Positions 13,477 through 22,040 of a stretch of DNA of 64,000 bases are shown here, piece by piece (within the stretch, counting starts at the first letter, position 1; the number at the start of each line of letters is the position of its first letter). The notes beneath the pieces were generated by a model. That model searched no databases, had not been told where the DNA came from, and saw only the letters and a program-made list of their open reading frames with translations. The translations under genes were made by a program, and so were the position numbers. This DNA comes from JALZKA01 sp963715405 (GTDB lineage: Bacteria > Actinomycetota > Thermoleophilia > Solirubrobacterales > 70-9), in contig OY970239.1 of the NCBI GenBank assembly GCA_963715405.1, positions 1,178,001 through 1,242,000 on the forward strand. Reading direction: 5' to 3'.

Positions 13477-13797
13477 ATGGAAATCTCTGAAATCATTGGC
13501 GCAATTATTCTCGGCATCGTCGCGGGCTTCCTCGCTCGCGCGTTGCTCCCCGGCAAGCAGAGCATGGGACTCCTGATGACCATGCTGCTCGGTATTGCCG
13601 GTGCGTTCGTCGGCTATCTCATCTTCACCGAGCTGCTTGGGATCGGGGACGAGGACAAGTTCGACCTCGGCGGCCTGCTTGGGGCGATCATCGGCGCGAT
13701 GATCCTGCTGTTCATCTACGAGCGGACGATCGGTGCGAGCAAGACGCCGGCGGCCGGGCCTGTAGCGGATCGACGTGGGGAAAGGCGCCGCAGGTAG
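13477..13797 (+). CDS. GlsB/YeaQ/YmgE-family membrane protein
   Basis: A 106-residue protein with three hydrophobic segments (IIGAIILGIVAGFLARALL, TMLLGIAGAFVGYLIF, GLLGAIIGAMILLFIY) and the family's glycine-rich spacing, including ALLPGKQSMG between the first two. The family, often called transglycosylase-associated or stress-response membrane proteins, has no settled biochemical activity. The C-terminal tail is short, polar and basic. It stands alone after the rRNA operon and is followed by a strong hairpin at 13809. Confidence 0.85.
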   Translation: MEISEIIGAIILGIVAGFLARALLPGKQSMGLLMTMLLGIAGAFVGYLIFTELLGIGDEDKFDLGGLLGAIIGAMILLFIYERTIGASKTPAAGPVADRRGERRRR

Positions 13798-13805
13798 ACG
13801 ACGGA

Positions 13806-14042
13806 TCAGCCGCGGACCCGCTGGGTCCGCGGCGTTTCGCCGCACTGACCGCCGCGGCGGGGCGTTGCGAAGGCCTCCCAGCCGGCCTTCCGGCCTTCCT
13901 CAACGCAACGCCCGGCGGCGCGATCCGCCCCGGCCGTCTCTTCAAGCGGCTCAAGTCCGTACTCGCCGAGGGTGGCGAGGTCGACGACGAGGTCAAATGT
14001 GTCGATCAGGCGGTTCCGGATCCTTGTCTTTGATTCGAACAT
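13806..14042 (-). CDS. possible small hypothetical protein in the glsB-dnaE2 interval
   Basis: The 336 bases between the GlsB-like gene and dnaE2 contain one weak candidate: a 78-residue frame beginning MFESKTRIRNRLIDTFDLVV and containing LATLGEYGLEPLEE. The first half looks like a real amphipathic helix, but the second half is Arg/Gly-rich and its last codons form the perfect hairpin that serves the opposite strand as a terminator. There is no Shine-Dalgarno sequence or clear -10 box, and I recognise no family. It may be spurious. Confidence 0.28.
   Translation of the reverse strand: MFESKTRIRNRLIDTFDLVVDLATLGEYGLEPLEETAGADRAAGRCVEEGRKAGWEAFATPRRGGQCGETPRTQRVRG
13809..13837 (+). terminator. 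hairpin after the GlsB-like gene
   Basis: GCCGCGGACCC (13809-13819) pairs perfectly with GGGTCCGCGGC (13823-13833) around a three-base loop and is followed by GTTTCG. It lies twelve bases past the GlsB-like stop, so it is a likely intrinsic terminator, although its T tract is short. Confidence 0.6.
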
Positions 14043-14133
14043 GGGTTCGCCACTATGAGGTCGGCCCCGGACAGAGCCGAGCGCGTGCAAGGCGCCTTGC
14101 AAGACGCGCCGCAAACGGCTTGTCCAAGCTATC

Positions 14134-17100
14134 TCAGCCGCGCCCACCGAAGCTCTGTGGCGCGGGGGCAACCGCCGCAAGCGCTCCAGCCGCCGCCACA
14201 CGCACCGGCTCCGAGGCCGGAAAGCCGCCCGTCTCGCGGATCGGTTCCGGCTCGATCGAGCGCACCTCGGCTTGCGGCAGGTCGGGCGTCGCAAGCGGCT
14301 CGACCCGGCTCGCGATCACGTTGATCACCTTGCCGCGGCGTTCGAGGCGCCCCGAAACGCGCGCATAGGAAGCGGTCCTCACCGCGAGCCGGCACTCCGT
14401 ATAGACCTTGGGCGGCACCACTACGTTCGCCACTCCCGTCTCGTCCTCGAGCAGCATGAAGACGACCCCCTTGGCCGTCCCCGGCCGCTGGCGAGCCACA
14501 ACGACCCCCGCGATCTCCAGGTCTCGCCGGTCCGGCAGGACGGCCAGGTCGGCGTTATGTGCGACGTCTTCGAGCTCGTCGCGGATGAGCGCCATGGGAT
14601 GCGTGCCGAGCGTCATCCCAGTCGAGGCGTAGTCCGCCACTGCCACTTCCCATTCGTCGAGCTCCCTGAGCTTGGGAGCTTCGGGCAGGGAAAGCGGAAG
14701 CGAAAGCTGGCCGTTCGGCCCCGACCCCTGCGCTATGCCGAGGCGCCAGAGCGCGATCCGCCGCGCCTCGCGTTTCGCTCCCTCGGAATCCGGCTCGATC
14801 GACTCGCACGCGCCCGCCCACGCAAGGCGCGACAGCGCGTCGTCGCGAATCCCCGCCCGCGACGCCAGCTCGGCCAAGCTCCCGTAGCGCCCCGAGCGCT
14901 TTCGCTCGTTCACCACGGCCTGAGCATCCGCCTCGCGCAGGCCGCTCACGTAGCCGAGGCCGATCTGCACCACGAGCTCGCCGTCGTCTCGCGCCGGCTC
15001 GCCCGACCCGTTGGCCCGCTCGACCACGCAGTCCACCTCGCTCCGGTTGACGTCGGGCTGTCGGAGCGCGATCCCGCGCCGCTGCGCCTCGTGCACCAGC
15101 GCGTCAGGCGGATAGAAGCCCATCGGCTGCTCGTTTAAGAGCGCGCAGAGAAACTCGGGCCCGCGGTGCACCCGAAGCCACGTCGATTGGTAGGCGAGGA
15201 GGCCGAACGCCGCGGCGTGCGACTTCGGAAAGCCGAAGCCAGAGAAGCCACGCACCTGCTCGAAGACCCGCTCGGCAACCTCGCGCTCGACGCCCTCGCT
15301 CATCGCGCCCTCGACGAAGCGCACCGCGTAAGCGGCCATCGCCTCGTCCGAGCGCTTCCTGCTCATCGCCCTCCGAAGCCCTTCCGCCTCGCCCGCGCTG
15401 AAGCCCGCAAGCGCCATCGCCACCTGGATCACCTGATCCTGGAAGACGATCGCCCCCAGCGTGTCCGCGAGTATCGGCTCGAGCGAAGGGTGTTCGTAGG
15501 GGATGGCGTAATCCGGATCCTCGCGAAGGCGCGCCTTGCGGTCGAGATACGGATGGACGGCGCCGCCCTGAATCGGCCCCGGCCGGACGAGCGCCACCTG
15601 CACGGTCAGATCGTCGAGGCTCTCCGGCAGGCTGCGGGGAAGCATCTGCATCTGCGCCCTCGACTCGATCTGAAAGACGCCCGTCGTCTCGGCGTTGCGG
15701 ATCGCCTCATACACCTCGGGGTCGTCCAGGCGAACGCGCGAGAGATCGAGCCTTTCAGAGCGCGTGCGCGCCACCTCGTCGACGCAGCGCTCGACTGCCG
15801 AGAGCATCCCCAGGCCGAGCAAGTCGATCTTCAAAAAGCCTGCATCCGCGCACGAGTCCTTGTCCCACTGGACGATCTGGCGTCCCTCCATCGCCGCCGG
15901 CACGATCGGGCAGAGCTCGTTCAGAGGGCGCGTCGCCAGCACCATCCCGCCCGAGTGCTGCGATGCGTGGCGCGGGAGCCCCCACGCCTCGCGCACCAGG
16001 CGGACCAGCGCCTTCCAGCGCGTCGTCTCGGCCCGCTTCCCCCCAACCGCCACCTCGACGTCCGACTCGAAGTTCTCGCCCGCCCAGCCGTCCACCGCGC
16101 GCGCCACCCGCTCGATCTCGGTCGGCGGCAACCCCAGCGCCTTCCCCAGCTCGCGGATCGACCCTTTCACGCGGAAGGTCGGAAAGGCGCAAACGAGAGC
16201 GGAGCGCTCCGGCCCGTAGCGCTCGTGGATGCGCGGGATCAGCTTCTCGCGCACGTCCCGCGGAAAGTCGAGGTCGATGTCGGGGACGTCGGTGAGCTCC
16301 TCGTTCAAGAAGCGCCCGAGGAAGAGGCCCGCCCTGACCGGATCGACGTGCGAGAGGCCGGTGAGGTAGCAGACGACCGAACTCACGCTTGAGCCTCGCC
16401 CGCGCCCCGGCGGCAAGACGCCTCGCGCCGAATCCGGGCCGCGCACCTCGCGCGCGACCTCTCGCGCCAGCTCGAGCAGATCCGCGTGGAGCCTGAAGAA
16501 GCCCGACAGCCGAAGCTTTCGGATCACCCTGAGCTCCTCCTCGAGGCGCCGCTTCGCCTCGCGCCGCTCGGGCGTGCCGGCGTAGCGCCCTTCGAACCGC
16601 GCCTCGCAGAGCTCTGCCAGCTCGCGGTCGGCCGATTCGTCCTCGGCGCCCGGGTAGCGGTAGCCGTGGTCGGAGATGAGGTTGAATCGGAGCCGCTCTG
16701 CCAGCCGTTCCGACTCGTCCACTGCGCCGGGATGCTCGGCGAAGCGGCGCGCCATCTCGGCCGGCGACCTCAGCACCGCTCGAGAGTTGCCGCGGCGAAG
16801 CGCTCCCGTCTCGTCAAGCGAGGCGCCAAGGCGGATCGCCACCAGCGCGTCTTGGAGCGCCGCCCGCGACGGGTCATGCGCATGGACGTTTCCCGTCGCC
16901 ACGCACGGCACTCCAAGGCGCTCCGCGAGACCCAAAAGCCAGCGGTTGCGCGCCAGGTCGCGGCGCCAGAGCGGGCGCTGGAGCTCGACCCGGAAGCCGT
17001 CCCGTCCAAAGGCGCGAACCAGGCGCTCGCCCAGCGCAACGGCCCCCGCTGAATCGGCACCTGCGGGCAGACCTTCCGCGCGCTCGAAGACTCCCGCGAG

Positions 17101-17538
17101 CGCGCCGTCGCGAGCGCAACCCGAAAGGCAGACGAGCCCCTCGGCGCGCTCTTCGAGAGACGACAACGGCAGCACGGGGGGGAGGGCGTCCCGCCGCGCC
17201 GGACCGTCGGGACGGGTGTGAGCGTGCGCTTCGGTGAGGAGGAGGCAGAGGTTTCGCCACCCCGCCGCGGACTCGACGAGGAGGGTGAGGTGGAACGGGC
17301 GAGTGTGAGCGTCGTGTGAGGTGCCTGACACCACGGATACCTCCGCGCCCACGATCGGGCGCACGCCCAGGGGCTCGCAGGCGGAGGCGAACTCCATCGC
17401 GCCCCAGACGCCGTCGTGGTCGGTGATGGCGAGCGCCTCGTGCCCCTGAGCCGCGGCCGCGGCGGCCAATTCGTGGGGCGAGGACGCACCGTCGAGAAAC
17501 GAGAAGCCCGAGTGGCAGTGAAGCTCTACGTACGGCAT
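14134..17538 (-). CDS. dnaE2: error-prone DNA polymerase III alpha subunit, DnaE2
   Basis: A 1134-residue C-family polymerase of the translesion (ImuC/DnaE2) type. The N-terminal PHP domain begins YVELHCHSGFSFLDGASSP, with LAITDHDGVWG following. The palm aspartates are in DVPDIDLDFP, preceded by GRGSSVSSVVCYLTG. Helix-hairpin-helix and a C-terminal OB fold (DLEIAGVVVARQRPGTAKG) complete the order. It lacks the long C-terminal tau-binding tail of replicative DnaE1. Its ATG overlaps the DUF6504 stop by one base (TGATG), placing it last in the SOS operon, where it would extend past lesions together with ImuB. Confidence 0.93.
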   Translation of the reverse strand: MPYVELHCHSGFSFLDGASSPHELAAAAAAQGHEALAITDHDGVWGAMEFASACEPLGVRPIVGAEVSVVSGTSHDAHTRPFHLTLLVESAAGWRNLCLLLTEAHAHTRPDGPARRDALPPVLPLSSLEERAEGLVCLSGCARDGALAGVFERAEGLPAGADSAGAVALGERLVRAFGRDGFRVELQRPLWRRDLARNRWLLGLAERLGVPCVATGNVHAHDPSRAALQDALVAIRLGASLDETGALRRGNSRAVLRSPAEMARRFAEHPGAVDESERLAERLRFNLISDHGYRYPGAEDESADRELAELCEARFEGRYAGTPERREAKRRLEEELRVIRKLRLSGFFRLHADLLELAREVAREVRGPDSARGVLPPGRGRGSSVSSVVCYLTGLSHVDPVRAGLFLGRFLNEELTDVPDIDLDFPRDVREKLIPRIHERYGPERSALVCAFPTFRVKGSIRELGKALGLPPTEIERVARAVDGWAGENFESDVEVAVGGKRAETTRWKALVRLVREAWGLPRHASQHSGGMVLATRPLNELCPIVPAAMEGRQIVQWDKDSCADAGFLKIDLLGLGMLSAVERCVDEVARTRSERLDLSRVRLDDPEVYEAIRNAETTGVFQIESRAQMQMLPRSLPESLDDLTVQVALVRPGPIQGGAVHPYLDRKARLREDPDYAIPYEHPSLEPILADTLGAIVFQDQVIQVAMALAGFSAGEAEGLRRAMSRKRSDEAMAAYAVRFVEGAMSEGVEREVAERVFEQVRGFSGFGFPKSHAAAFGLLAYQSTWLRVHRGPEFLCALLNEQPMGFYPPDALVHEAQRRGIALRQPDVNRSEVDCVVERANGSGEPARDDGELVVQIGLGYVSGLREADAQAVVNERKRSGRYGSLAELASRAGIRDDALSRLAWAGACESIEPDSEGAKREARRIALWRLGIAQGSGPNGQLSLPLSLPEAPKLRELDEWEVAVADYASTGMTLGTHPMALIRDELEDVAHNADLAVLPDRRDLEIAGVVVARQRPGTAKGVVFMLLEDETGVANVVVPPKVYTECRLAVRTASYARVSGRLERRGKVINVIASRVEPLATPDLPQAEVRSIEPEPIRETGGFPASEPVRVAAAGALAAVAPAPQSFGGRG

Positions 17539-17771
17539 CAGGCGCGCTGGCGAAACCAGCCTGCGCGGTCACGAAAGACGACCTCGCAGCGTCCGTCCGC
17601 GAGCGCCACCTCGAAGTAGTGGCGGCGGATCGGTTCCGGCGTCCACCAGCGGTCCTCGACAAGCCACTCCTCCCGCACCGTCTCGACGTCCACGCCCTCA
17701 ACTCCAGCCGGCCGCCCATGCTCGTCAGCACGCACCCGGACGGGCTTCGGCTCATAGAGGAGGACCGTCAT
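17538..17771 (-). CDS. DUF6504-like small protein of the SOS mutagenesis operon
   Basis: A 77-residue protein, PEPIRRHYFEVALADGR followed by CEVVFRDRAGWFRQRA, with a compact beta-rich pattern that starts from VREEWLVEDRWWT. Small proteins of this kind sit between imuB and dnaE2 in many actinobacteria, and I assign it to DUF6504 from that context and pattern. Overlaps of one base at each end (TAATG and TGATG) make a tight three-gene translation unit. Its role in the mutasome is not established as far as I know; a bridging or accessory role is inference. Confidence 0.7.
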   Translation of the reverse strand: MTVLLYEPKPVRVRADEHGRPAGVEGVDVETVREEWLVEDRWWTPEPIRRHYFEVALADGRCEVVFRDRAGWFRQRA

Positions 17772-19012
17772 TAGGCCGGCCCCCCGGAGGGGAAGGCCGG
17801 TGAATAGCCGTCCTCTGGGAACGGCGTGAGCGTCGCCCAGCGCTCGGGCACGTCGGCGCCCGGGTCCACTTCCAGCACGCGCAGGACGGCGCCGCGCCCC
17901 GCCGCGGCACGCGCGTGGCGCACCGCCTCGGACACTCGCTCGCGCCGCTCCTCGGCGGCGTCGGCGTAGAGCGTGGGCTGAGAGAGCTGCGCTTCCCCCA
18001 GCTCGAGCGCCCTGAGCGCCAGCCGCGTCGCCGGGGCGGGCAGCGCGCCGAGCTTCGGCCCAAGGACCAAGAGCAGGCGCCCGCGCTCGGCCGTCGCCTG
18101 GCGGGTGGGCGCCTCGATCCGCCAGCCGCCTCCCCCCGCAAGGCGCGCCTCGATCCGCAAACGCCTGAAGCTCCGCCCGCGGCGAAGCGGGTTGGCGAGG
18201 AGCCGGTCGACCAGGAGCTCGAGCGCGCGGTCGAGCTGCCCGGCCGTGGCGGCGTCGTGAAGCTCGATCTCCTCGCGAAGCTCGGCTCGCGGCTGGCGAG
18301 GGCGAAGCGGCGCCTCGGCACCACGCGCCATCCCGAGCGCCCGCAACCCCGGCTCGCCGAAGCGGTCGGCCACGGCGTCTGGGGGAAGCTCCGCCAACTC
18401 GCCGAGCGTGAAGACGCCAAGGCGTTCAAGCGTGTCCACCAGGTTGACGCCGGTCCACTCATCGCCCATCCGGTCGCGGAGGACGCCGATTTCAAGGCCC
18501 GCCAGGAACCTGCGCGCCTGTCTCTCGGACACCATCGCCGCCGTCACAGGGCGGCGCGGACGCGAGCGAAGCGCCGCAGCGAGTGCGCAGAGCCGCGTGG
18601 GTCCCGCGCCCAGGCGGACGCCCTGGCCGAGCACACGCCGCGCCCGCTCGAGTGCCCGCTCGGGCCGTCCCCAAAGAGCCCGCAGAACGCCGAGGTCGAA
18701 GAACGCCTCGCCCGGCCGCGGCGACTCGACCGCCGCCCCGATCCCCTCGAGCGTCGTAAGCGACTCCGCCCAAGCCTCCTCTGCGCGCTGCGGATCGGCG
18801 GGAATCAACGCCAGCGAGGGGCAGCGCCCCAGCGCCTCACCCAAACGCATGCCCGCTGCAACCCCGAACGCCTCCGCGGCCCCCGAGACGTCGCCGATCA
18901 CCTGCACGCCTCCAGGCTCGGGAGCGATCGCGACCGGCCGTGCCATCATCTCCCTCCGTCCGGCGAGCGCAGCGCGCAGCGCGAAGCGGGGAATGAGGGC
19001 ACAAGCGACCAT
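17771..19012 (-). CDS. imuB: ImuB-like, catalytically dead Y-family polymerase
   Basis: A 413-residue Y-family protein. The first strand reads ACALIPRFALRAALAGR, where active polymerases have an Asp in the LDMD motif, and the second acidic motif (SxDE) is replaced by GEAFFDLGVLRALWG. The missing carboxylates indicate the non-catalytic ImuB group, which links the beta clamp and DnaE2 during SOS mutagenesis. A helix-hairpin-helix (TLERLGVFTLGELAELP) and little-finger-like region follow. No recA-like imuA partner precedes it. The ATG at 19012 lies two bases past an SOS box; a longer start at 19039 would read through the box and is unlikely. Confidence 0.85.
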   Translation of the reverse strand: MVACALIPRFALRAALAGRREMMARPVAIAPEPGGVQVIGDVSGAAEAFGVAAGMRLGEALGRCPSLALIPADPQRAEEAWAESLTTLEGIGAAVESPRPGEAFFDLGVLRALWGRPERALERARRVLGQGVRLGAGPTRLCALAAALRSRPRRPVTAAMVSERQARRFLAGLEIGVLRDRMGDEWTGVNLVDTLERLGVFTLGELAELPPDAVADRFGEPGLRALGMARGAEAPLRPRQPRAELREEIELHDAATAGQLDRALELLVDRLLANPLRRGRSFRRLRIEARLAGGGGWRIEAPTRQATAERGRLLLVLGPKLGALPAPATRLALRALELGEAQLSQPTLYADAAEERRERVSEAVRHARAAAGRGAVLRVLEVDPGADVPERWATLTPFPEDGYSPAFPSGGPA

Positions 19013-19013
19013 A

Positions 19014-19027
19014 CGAACACATGTTCG
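19014..19027 (-). promoter_or_regulatory. LexA-binding SOS box
   Basis: CGAACACATGTTCG is an exact match to the actinobacterial/Firmicute SOS pattern GAAC-N4-GTTC with the common flanking C and G. It sits immediately before the imuB start and behind a TTGACA (19039-19034) that could be a -35 box, so LexA binding would block polymerase. A nested palindrome, ACACATG...CATGTGT, covers the same site. DNA damage should therefore induce imuB-DUF6504-dnaE2. Confidence 0.85.
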
Positions 19028-19239
19028 CACATGTGTCAAGGGGCGCGGGACGCGCTCGGTTCACGAACAACGGCAGGCAATAAGGGGAGAGAGCGAAGCC
19101 TCTTGATGGCGTCCGCGCCTGTTCCGAATCGACGGTGGGGTTAGGCCGATATAGGCGGCTCAAGTCTTCCGTCGATTGCGAAACCGGGTTCCGCGGAGAC
19201 TTCGACGCCTATAGGACGTACATCCCTCCGGTGAACCAA

Positions 19240-19740
19240 ATGGCAGCGCTTCGCGATACTCACCTTGTGCCGCGACGCCTCGTATCCATGCCCTTTATTG
19301 CCGCCGTTTTAGCGCTCTCAGCCTGCGGAGGCGGTGACGAGAGCCCGATCACGCTGGAAGGAACCACCGAGGGCCCCGCCGCCGACGTCGAGGTGATCCG
19401 CGGCTGGTCGGAGGCGCTGACGGGGAGCGACATCGATGCGGCCGCCGGCTACTTCGCCCTCCCGAGCGTCGCCGAGAACGGCGTCACCGTCAAGATCGAG
19501 ACCACCGACGACGCTCGCCTCTTCAACAAATCGCTCCCCTGCGGCGCCGAGCTCGAGTCCACCCAGTCCGAAGGGCAGTTCATCACCGCCACCTTCCGCT
19601 TGACGACCCGCCCAGGCGTCGAGGTTTGCCCCGGCGACGGCGCCACGGCCCAGACGAGCTTCGTCATCGAGGACGGCGCGATCGTCGAATGGCGCCGCGT
19701 CGCAGTGCCCGCGCCCGAGCCGCCGGGCCAGGCGACGTAA
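19240..19740 (+). CDS. secreted lipoprotein, NTF2/SnoaL-like fold possible
   Basis: A 166-residue protein with a basic start (VPRRLVSMPF), a hydrophobic core and the lipobox LSAC with Cys at residue 29, so it should be a membrane-anchored lipoprotein. The mature part contains DVEVIRGWSEALTGSDIDA and later GQFITATFRLTTRPG, which resembles NTF2/SnoaL-like domains that often begin with a helix followed by an AAxYFA segment; two cysteines (SLPCGAEL, VEVCPGD) may form a disulfide. No function can be named. ATG 19240 is chosen for the signal peptide; GTG 19231 is three codons upstream. The 200 bases before it hold no gene, only an inverted repeat at 19127-19177. Confidence 0.68.
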   Translation: MAALRDTHLVPRRLVSMPFIAAVLALSACGGGDESPITLEGTTEGPAADVEVIRGWSEALTGSDIDAAAGYFALPSVAENGVTVKIETTDDARLFNKSLPCGAELESTQSEGQFITATFRLTTRPGVEVCPGDGATAQTSFVIEDGAIVEWRRVAVPAPEPPGQAT

Positions 19741-19850
19741 GCAGCGGACGCCCCGAAATCGCCGCAATTCCGCACTACTCCTGCCACCTCTGATAGAAGT
19801 GTGCCCACGGGGAAGAGGAACCCGTGTGTCTCATTACCCAAGGAGAATTA

Positions 19851-21158
19851 ATGCATAGGCTTAGGTTGGTTTCGACCGCCCTTGCTGTTGGTGCGCTCTC
19901 TCTCGGAATCGCCGCGTGCGGCGACGAAGATGACGAAGGCAGCAGCGGTGGAACGGGCGAGGACGTATCGGACGCGTCGTTTGACCTGAACGTCGGAGTG
20001 CTGGTCCCGCAGACCGGAGGCCTCAGCGCGTTCGGACCTGCAGGCGAGAAGGCGGCCAACATCGCGGCTGAGCAGATCAGCGCCGCGCTTGAGGAAGCCG
20101 GCGCCGACATCACGATCGAGGCGAATTCAGAGGACTCTCAGACCGAGCCGGCCGCTGCGCAGTCCGCGGCGAACAAGCTCATCTCGGGTGGTTCCACCTG
20201 CCTGGCCGGTCCCTGGTCGTCCGATGAGGTCGTTCCGGTAGGCCGCTCGGTGGCCGCCCGCGAGCAGATCCCGCTGATCTCGCCGTCCGCGACCAGCCCG
20301 GCGATCACGGAGCTCCCCGACGACGGTTACGTGTTCCGCACGGCCCCGTCCGACGCGCTCCAGGGTCAGGTCCTCGCCGACGCAATGGAGGAGGAAGCTG
20401 GCACCGACGCCGTCGTCTCCGTTGCGGCTCGTAACGACGCCTACGGTGAAGGCATCGCCACCGAGTTCACGGCGGCATGGGAAGAGAAGGGCGGCTCCGT
20501 TACGTCCGACTCTCCCGTGCTCTACGACGTAGAGCTCTCCTCGTATAACTCCGAGGCTGAGCTGATCGTTGCCGACAGCCCAGACGCGTACATCATCATC
20601 GATTTCGAGGAGCCCTACAACGAGATGGGCGCCGCGCTCGCGCGGACCGGCGATTTCGATGCCACGACCATGTTCACGGCTGACGGCCTCGCGTTCGAGG
20701 ACGGCATCCCGGACTCAATCGCGGCTGATTCCCTCTACGGCGCCAAAGGCACCCGCCCGGCGACGCCCGAGAGCGACATCGGCGAAGAGTTCGACACGCT
20801 GTTCTCCGACACGGAACCCGCTGACGTAAAGCGGAACTCGTTCGACTCCCAGAACTTCGACGCTGTGACGCTTTGCGCGCTTGCGGCGGTCGCTGCTGGC
20901 TCGAACGAGGGCGCGGACATCGCCGAGCAGATCCAGGCGGTTGGTTCGGCCCCGGGTGAGAAGTACGACTACACCACGATGGCCGACGCCATCACGGCCC
21001 TCCAGGCCGGTGAGGACATCGACTTCGAGGGTGTCTCGGGCAACCTCGACCTCGACGACAATGGCGAACCCATTCTCGGTACGTACGACACGTACGAGTA
21101 CGACGACAAGGGTGCGTTCTCGGTGACCGGCCAGGTCGAGCAGGAGTCGGGCGAGTAG
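19851..21158 (+). CDS. branched-chain amino-acid type ABC substrate-binding lipoprotein
   Basis: A 435-residue periplasmic-binding protein type I (LivK-like). The signal peptide ends in the lipobox GIAAC (Cys23), followed by an acidic, Ser/Gly linker and the domain start LNVGVLVPQTGGLSAFGP. Later strings, AGPWSSDEVVPVG, SPSATSPAITELPDDGYVFR and RNDAYGEGIATEFTAAW, are characteristic. It would capture amino acids or similar small molecules outside the membrane for the Liv permease encoded convergently downstream. The start is fixed by AGGAG six bases before ATG 19851. It has its own transcript ending at the shared terminator. Confidence 0.9.
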   Translation: MHRLRLVSTALAVGALSLGIAACGDEDDEGSSGGTGEDVSDASFDLNVGVLVPQTGGLSAFGPAGEKAANIAAEQISAALEEAGADITIEANSEDSQTEPAAAQSAANKLISGGSTCLAGPWSSDEVVPVGRSVAAREQIPLISPSATSPAITELPDDGYVFRTAPSDALQGQVLADAMEEEAGTDAVVSVAARNDAYGEGIATEFTAAWEEKGGSVTSDSPVLYDVELSSYNSEAELIVADSPDAYIIIDFEEPYNEMGAALARTGDFDATTMFTADGLAFEDGIPDSIAADSLYGAKGTRPATPESDIGEEFDTLFSDTEPADVKRNSFDSQNFDAVTLCALAAVAAGSNEGADIAEQIQAVGSAPGEKYDYTTMADAITALQAGEDIDFEGVSGNLDLDDNGEPILGTYDTYEYDDKGAFSVTGQVEQESGE

Positions 21159-21181
21159 TCACGACTTCAGTCTCGTAAGGG

Positions 21182-21221
21182 ACGGCGCGGTGTCTTCTGG
21201 CACCGCGCCGTTTCTCTTTTT
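21182..21221. terminator. bidirectional intrinsic terminator
   Basis: ACGGCGCGGTG (21182-21192) pairs perfectly with CACCGCGCCGT (21201-21211) and is followed by TTCTCTTTTT on the plus strand. It lies 23 bases after the binding-protein stop and just past the end of livF on the other strand, so it can end both convergent transcripts, although the T tract favours the plus strand. Confidence 0.9.
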
Positions 21222-21230
21222 AAGGGCGCG

Positions 21231-22040
21231 CTAGACCTGCGAAGGATCGGGTGTGTGGGGCGGCTCCTCAGCGTCAACGCGGCCGGCGCCACCGCCGAGA
21301 TAGAGGTCCGCGACCTTCGGATCGGCGACCAGTTCGGGACCTGGGCCGGTGAACTTGTTCTGGCCGAGGTCGAGGACGTAGCCGCGATGGCTGAGCGAGA
21401 GCGCGCGGCGCGCGTTCTGCTCGACCATCAGGATGGTCACGCCCGCGGCGTTCACCTCGAGCACCTTCTCGAAGACGGCGTCTACGAACGCGGGCGCGAG
21501 GCCGGCGGACGGCTCGTCCAAGAGCAGGATGTCGGGCCCGGGCATTAGCGCACGGCCCATCGCGACCATTTGGCGCTCGCCTCCGGACATCGTGCCGGCA
21601 GCCTGCCGGCGGCGTTCCTCGAGACGCGGGAAGAGCCCGAACATGCGATCCATACGCTCCTCGACCGAGCCCTCGCCGCCCGCGATCGCTCCAAGCTCCA
21701 GGTTTTCCTGGACGGTCAAACTGGGGAAGACATTGTCGAGTTGCGGGACGTAGGAGACACCCGCTCGCGTGACCGAGTGCGGTGCGAGGCCCGTGATCTC
21801 CTTGTCGTGGAGGGTGATCGAGCCTTCGCGCGGCGCGACAAGGCCGAAGACCGCCTTCATGAGAGTCGACTTGCCGGCGCCGTTCGGCCCGACGATCGTG
21901 ACGATCTCGCCGTCATGGACCTCGAGGTCGACGCCGTTCAGAATGTCCACCTCGGGCGTGTAGCCGGCGACGACGCGCGAAACCTGCAGGACGGGTGCCC
22001 CCTGCGACGTCCCTGCCTGGCTCGCGGACGCCTCACTCAT
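21231..22040 (-). CDS. livF: branched-chain amino-acid ABC transporter ATPase LivF
   Basis: A 269-residue ABC ATPase. Walker A is GPNGAGKSTLMKAVFGL, the signature is MSGGERQMVAMGRAL, Walker B is ILLLDEPSAGLAP, and the switch His would be in MVEQNAR (Gln-Asn variant normal for LivF). It pairs with LivG to power amino-acid uptake. It is the last gene of a dehydrogenase-livH-livM-livG-livF unit and overlaps livG by eight bases. Confidence 0.92.
   Translation of the reverse strand: MSEASASQAGTSQGAPVLQVSRVVAGYTPEVDILNGVDLEVHDGEIVTIVGPNGAGKSTLMKAVFGLVAPREGSITLHDKEITGLAPHSVTRAGVSYVPQLDNVFPSLTVQENLELGAIAGGEGSVEERMDRMFGLFPRLEERRRQAAGTMSGGERQMVAMGRALMPGPDILLLDEPSAGLAPAFVDAVFEKVLEVNAAGVTILMVEQNARRALSLSHRGYVLDLGQNKFTGPGPELVADPKVADLYLGGGAGRVDAEEPPHTPDPSQV

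Noticed and set aside
14030..14060. Possible tRNA fragment or attachment site around GATTCGAAC
   Set aside because: The T-arm-like string stands alone; no acceptor or anticodon stem pairs around it and no integrase gene is near.
15166..16392. A 408-codon plus-strand frame opposite dnaE2
   Set aside because: Its phase is the common high-GC shadow of the minus-strand polymerase gene, rich in Arg, His and Leu with no recognisable domain.
17915..19144. A 409-codon plus-strand frame opposite imuB
   Set aside because: Shadow of imuB; composition is Arg/Leu/Glu-biased and it would read through the SOS box.
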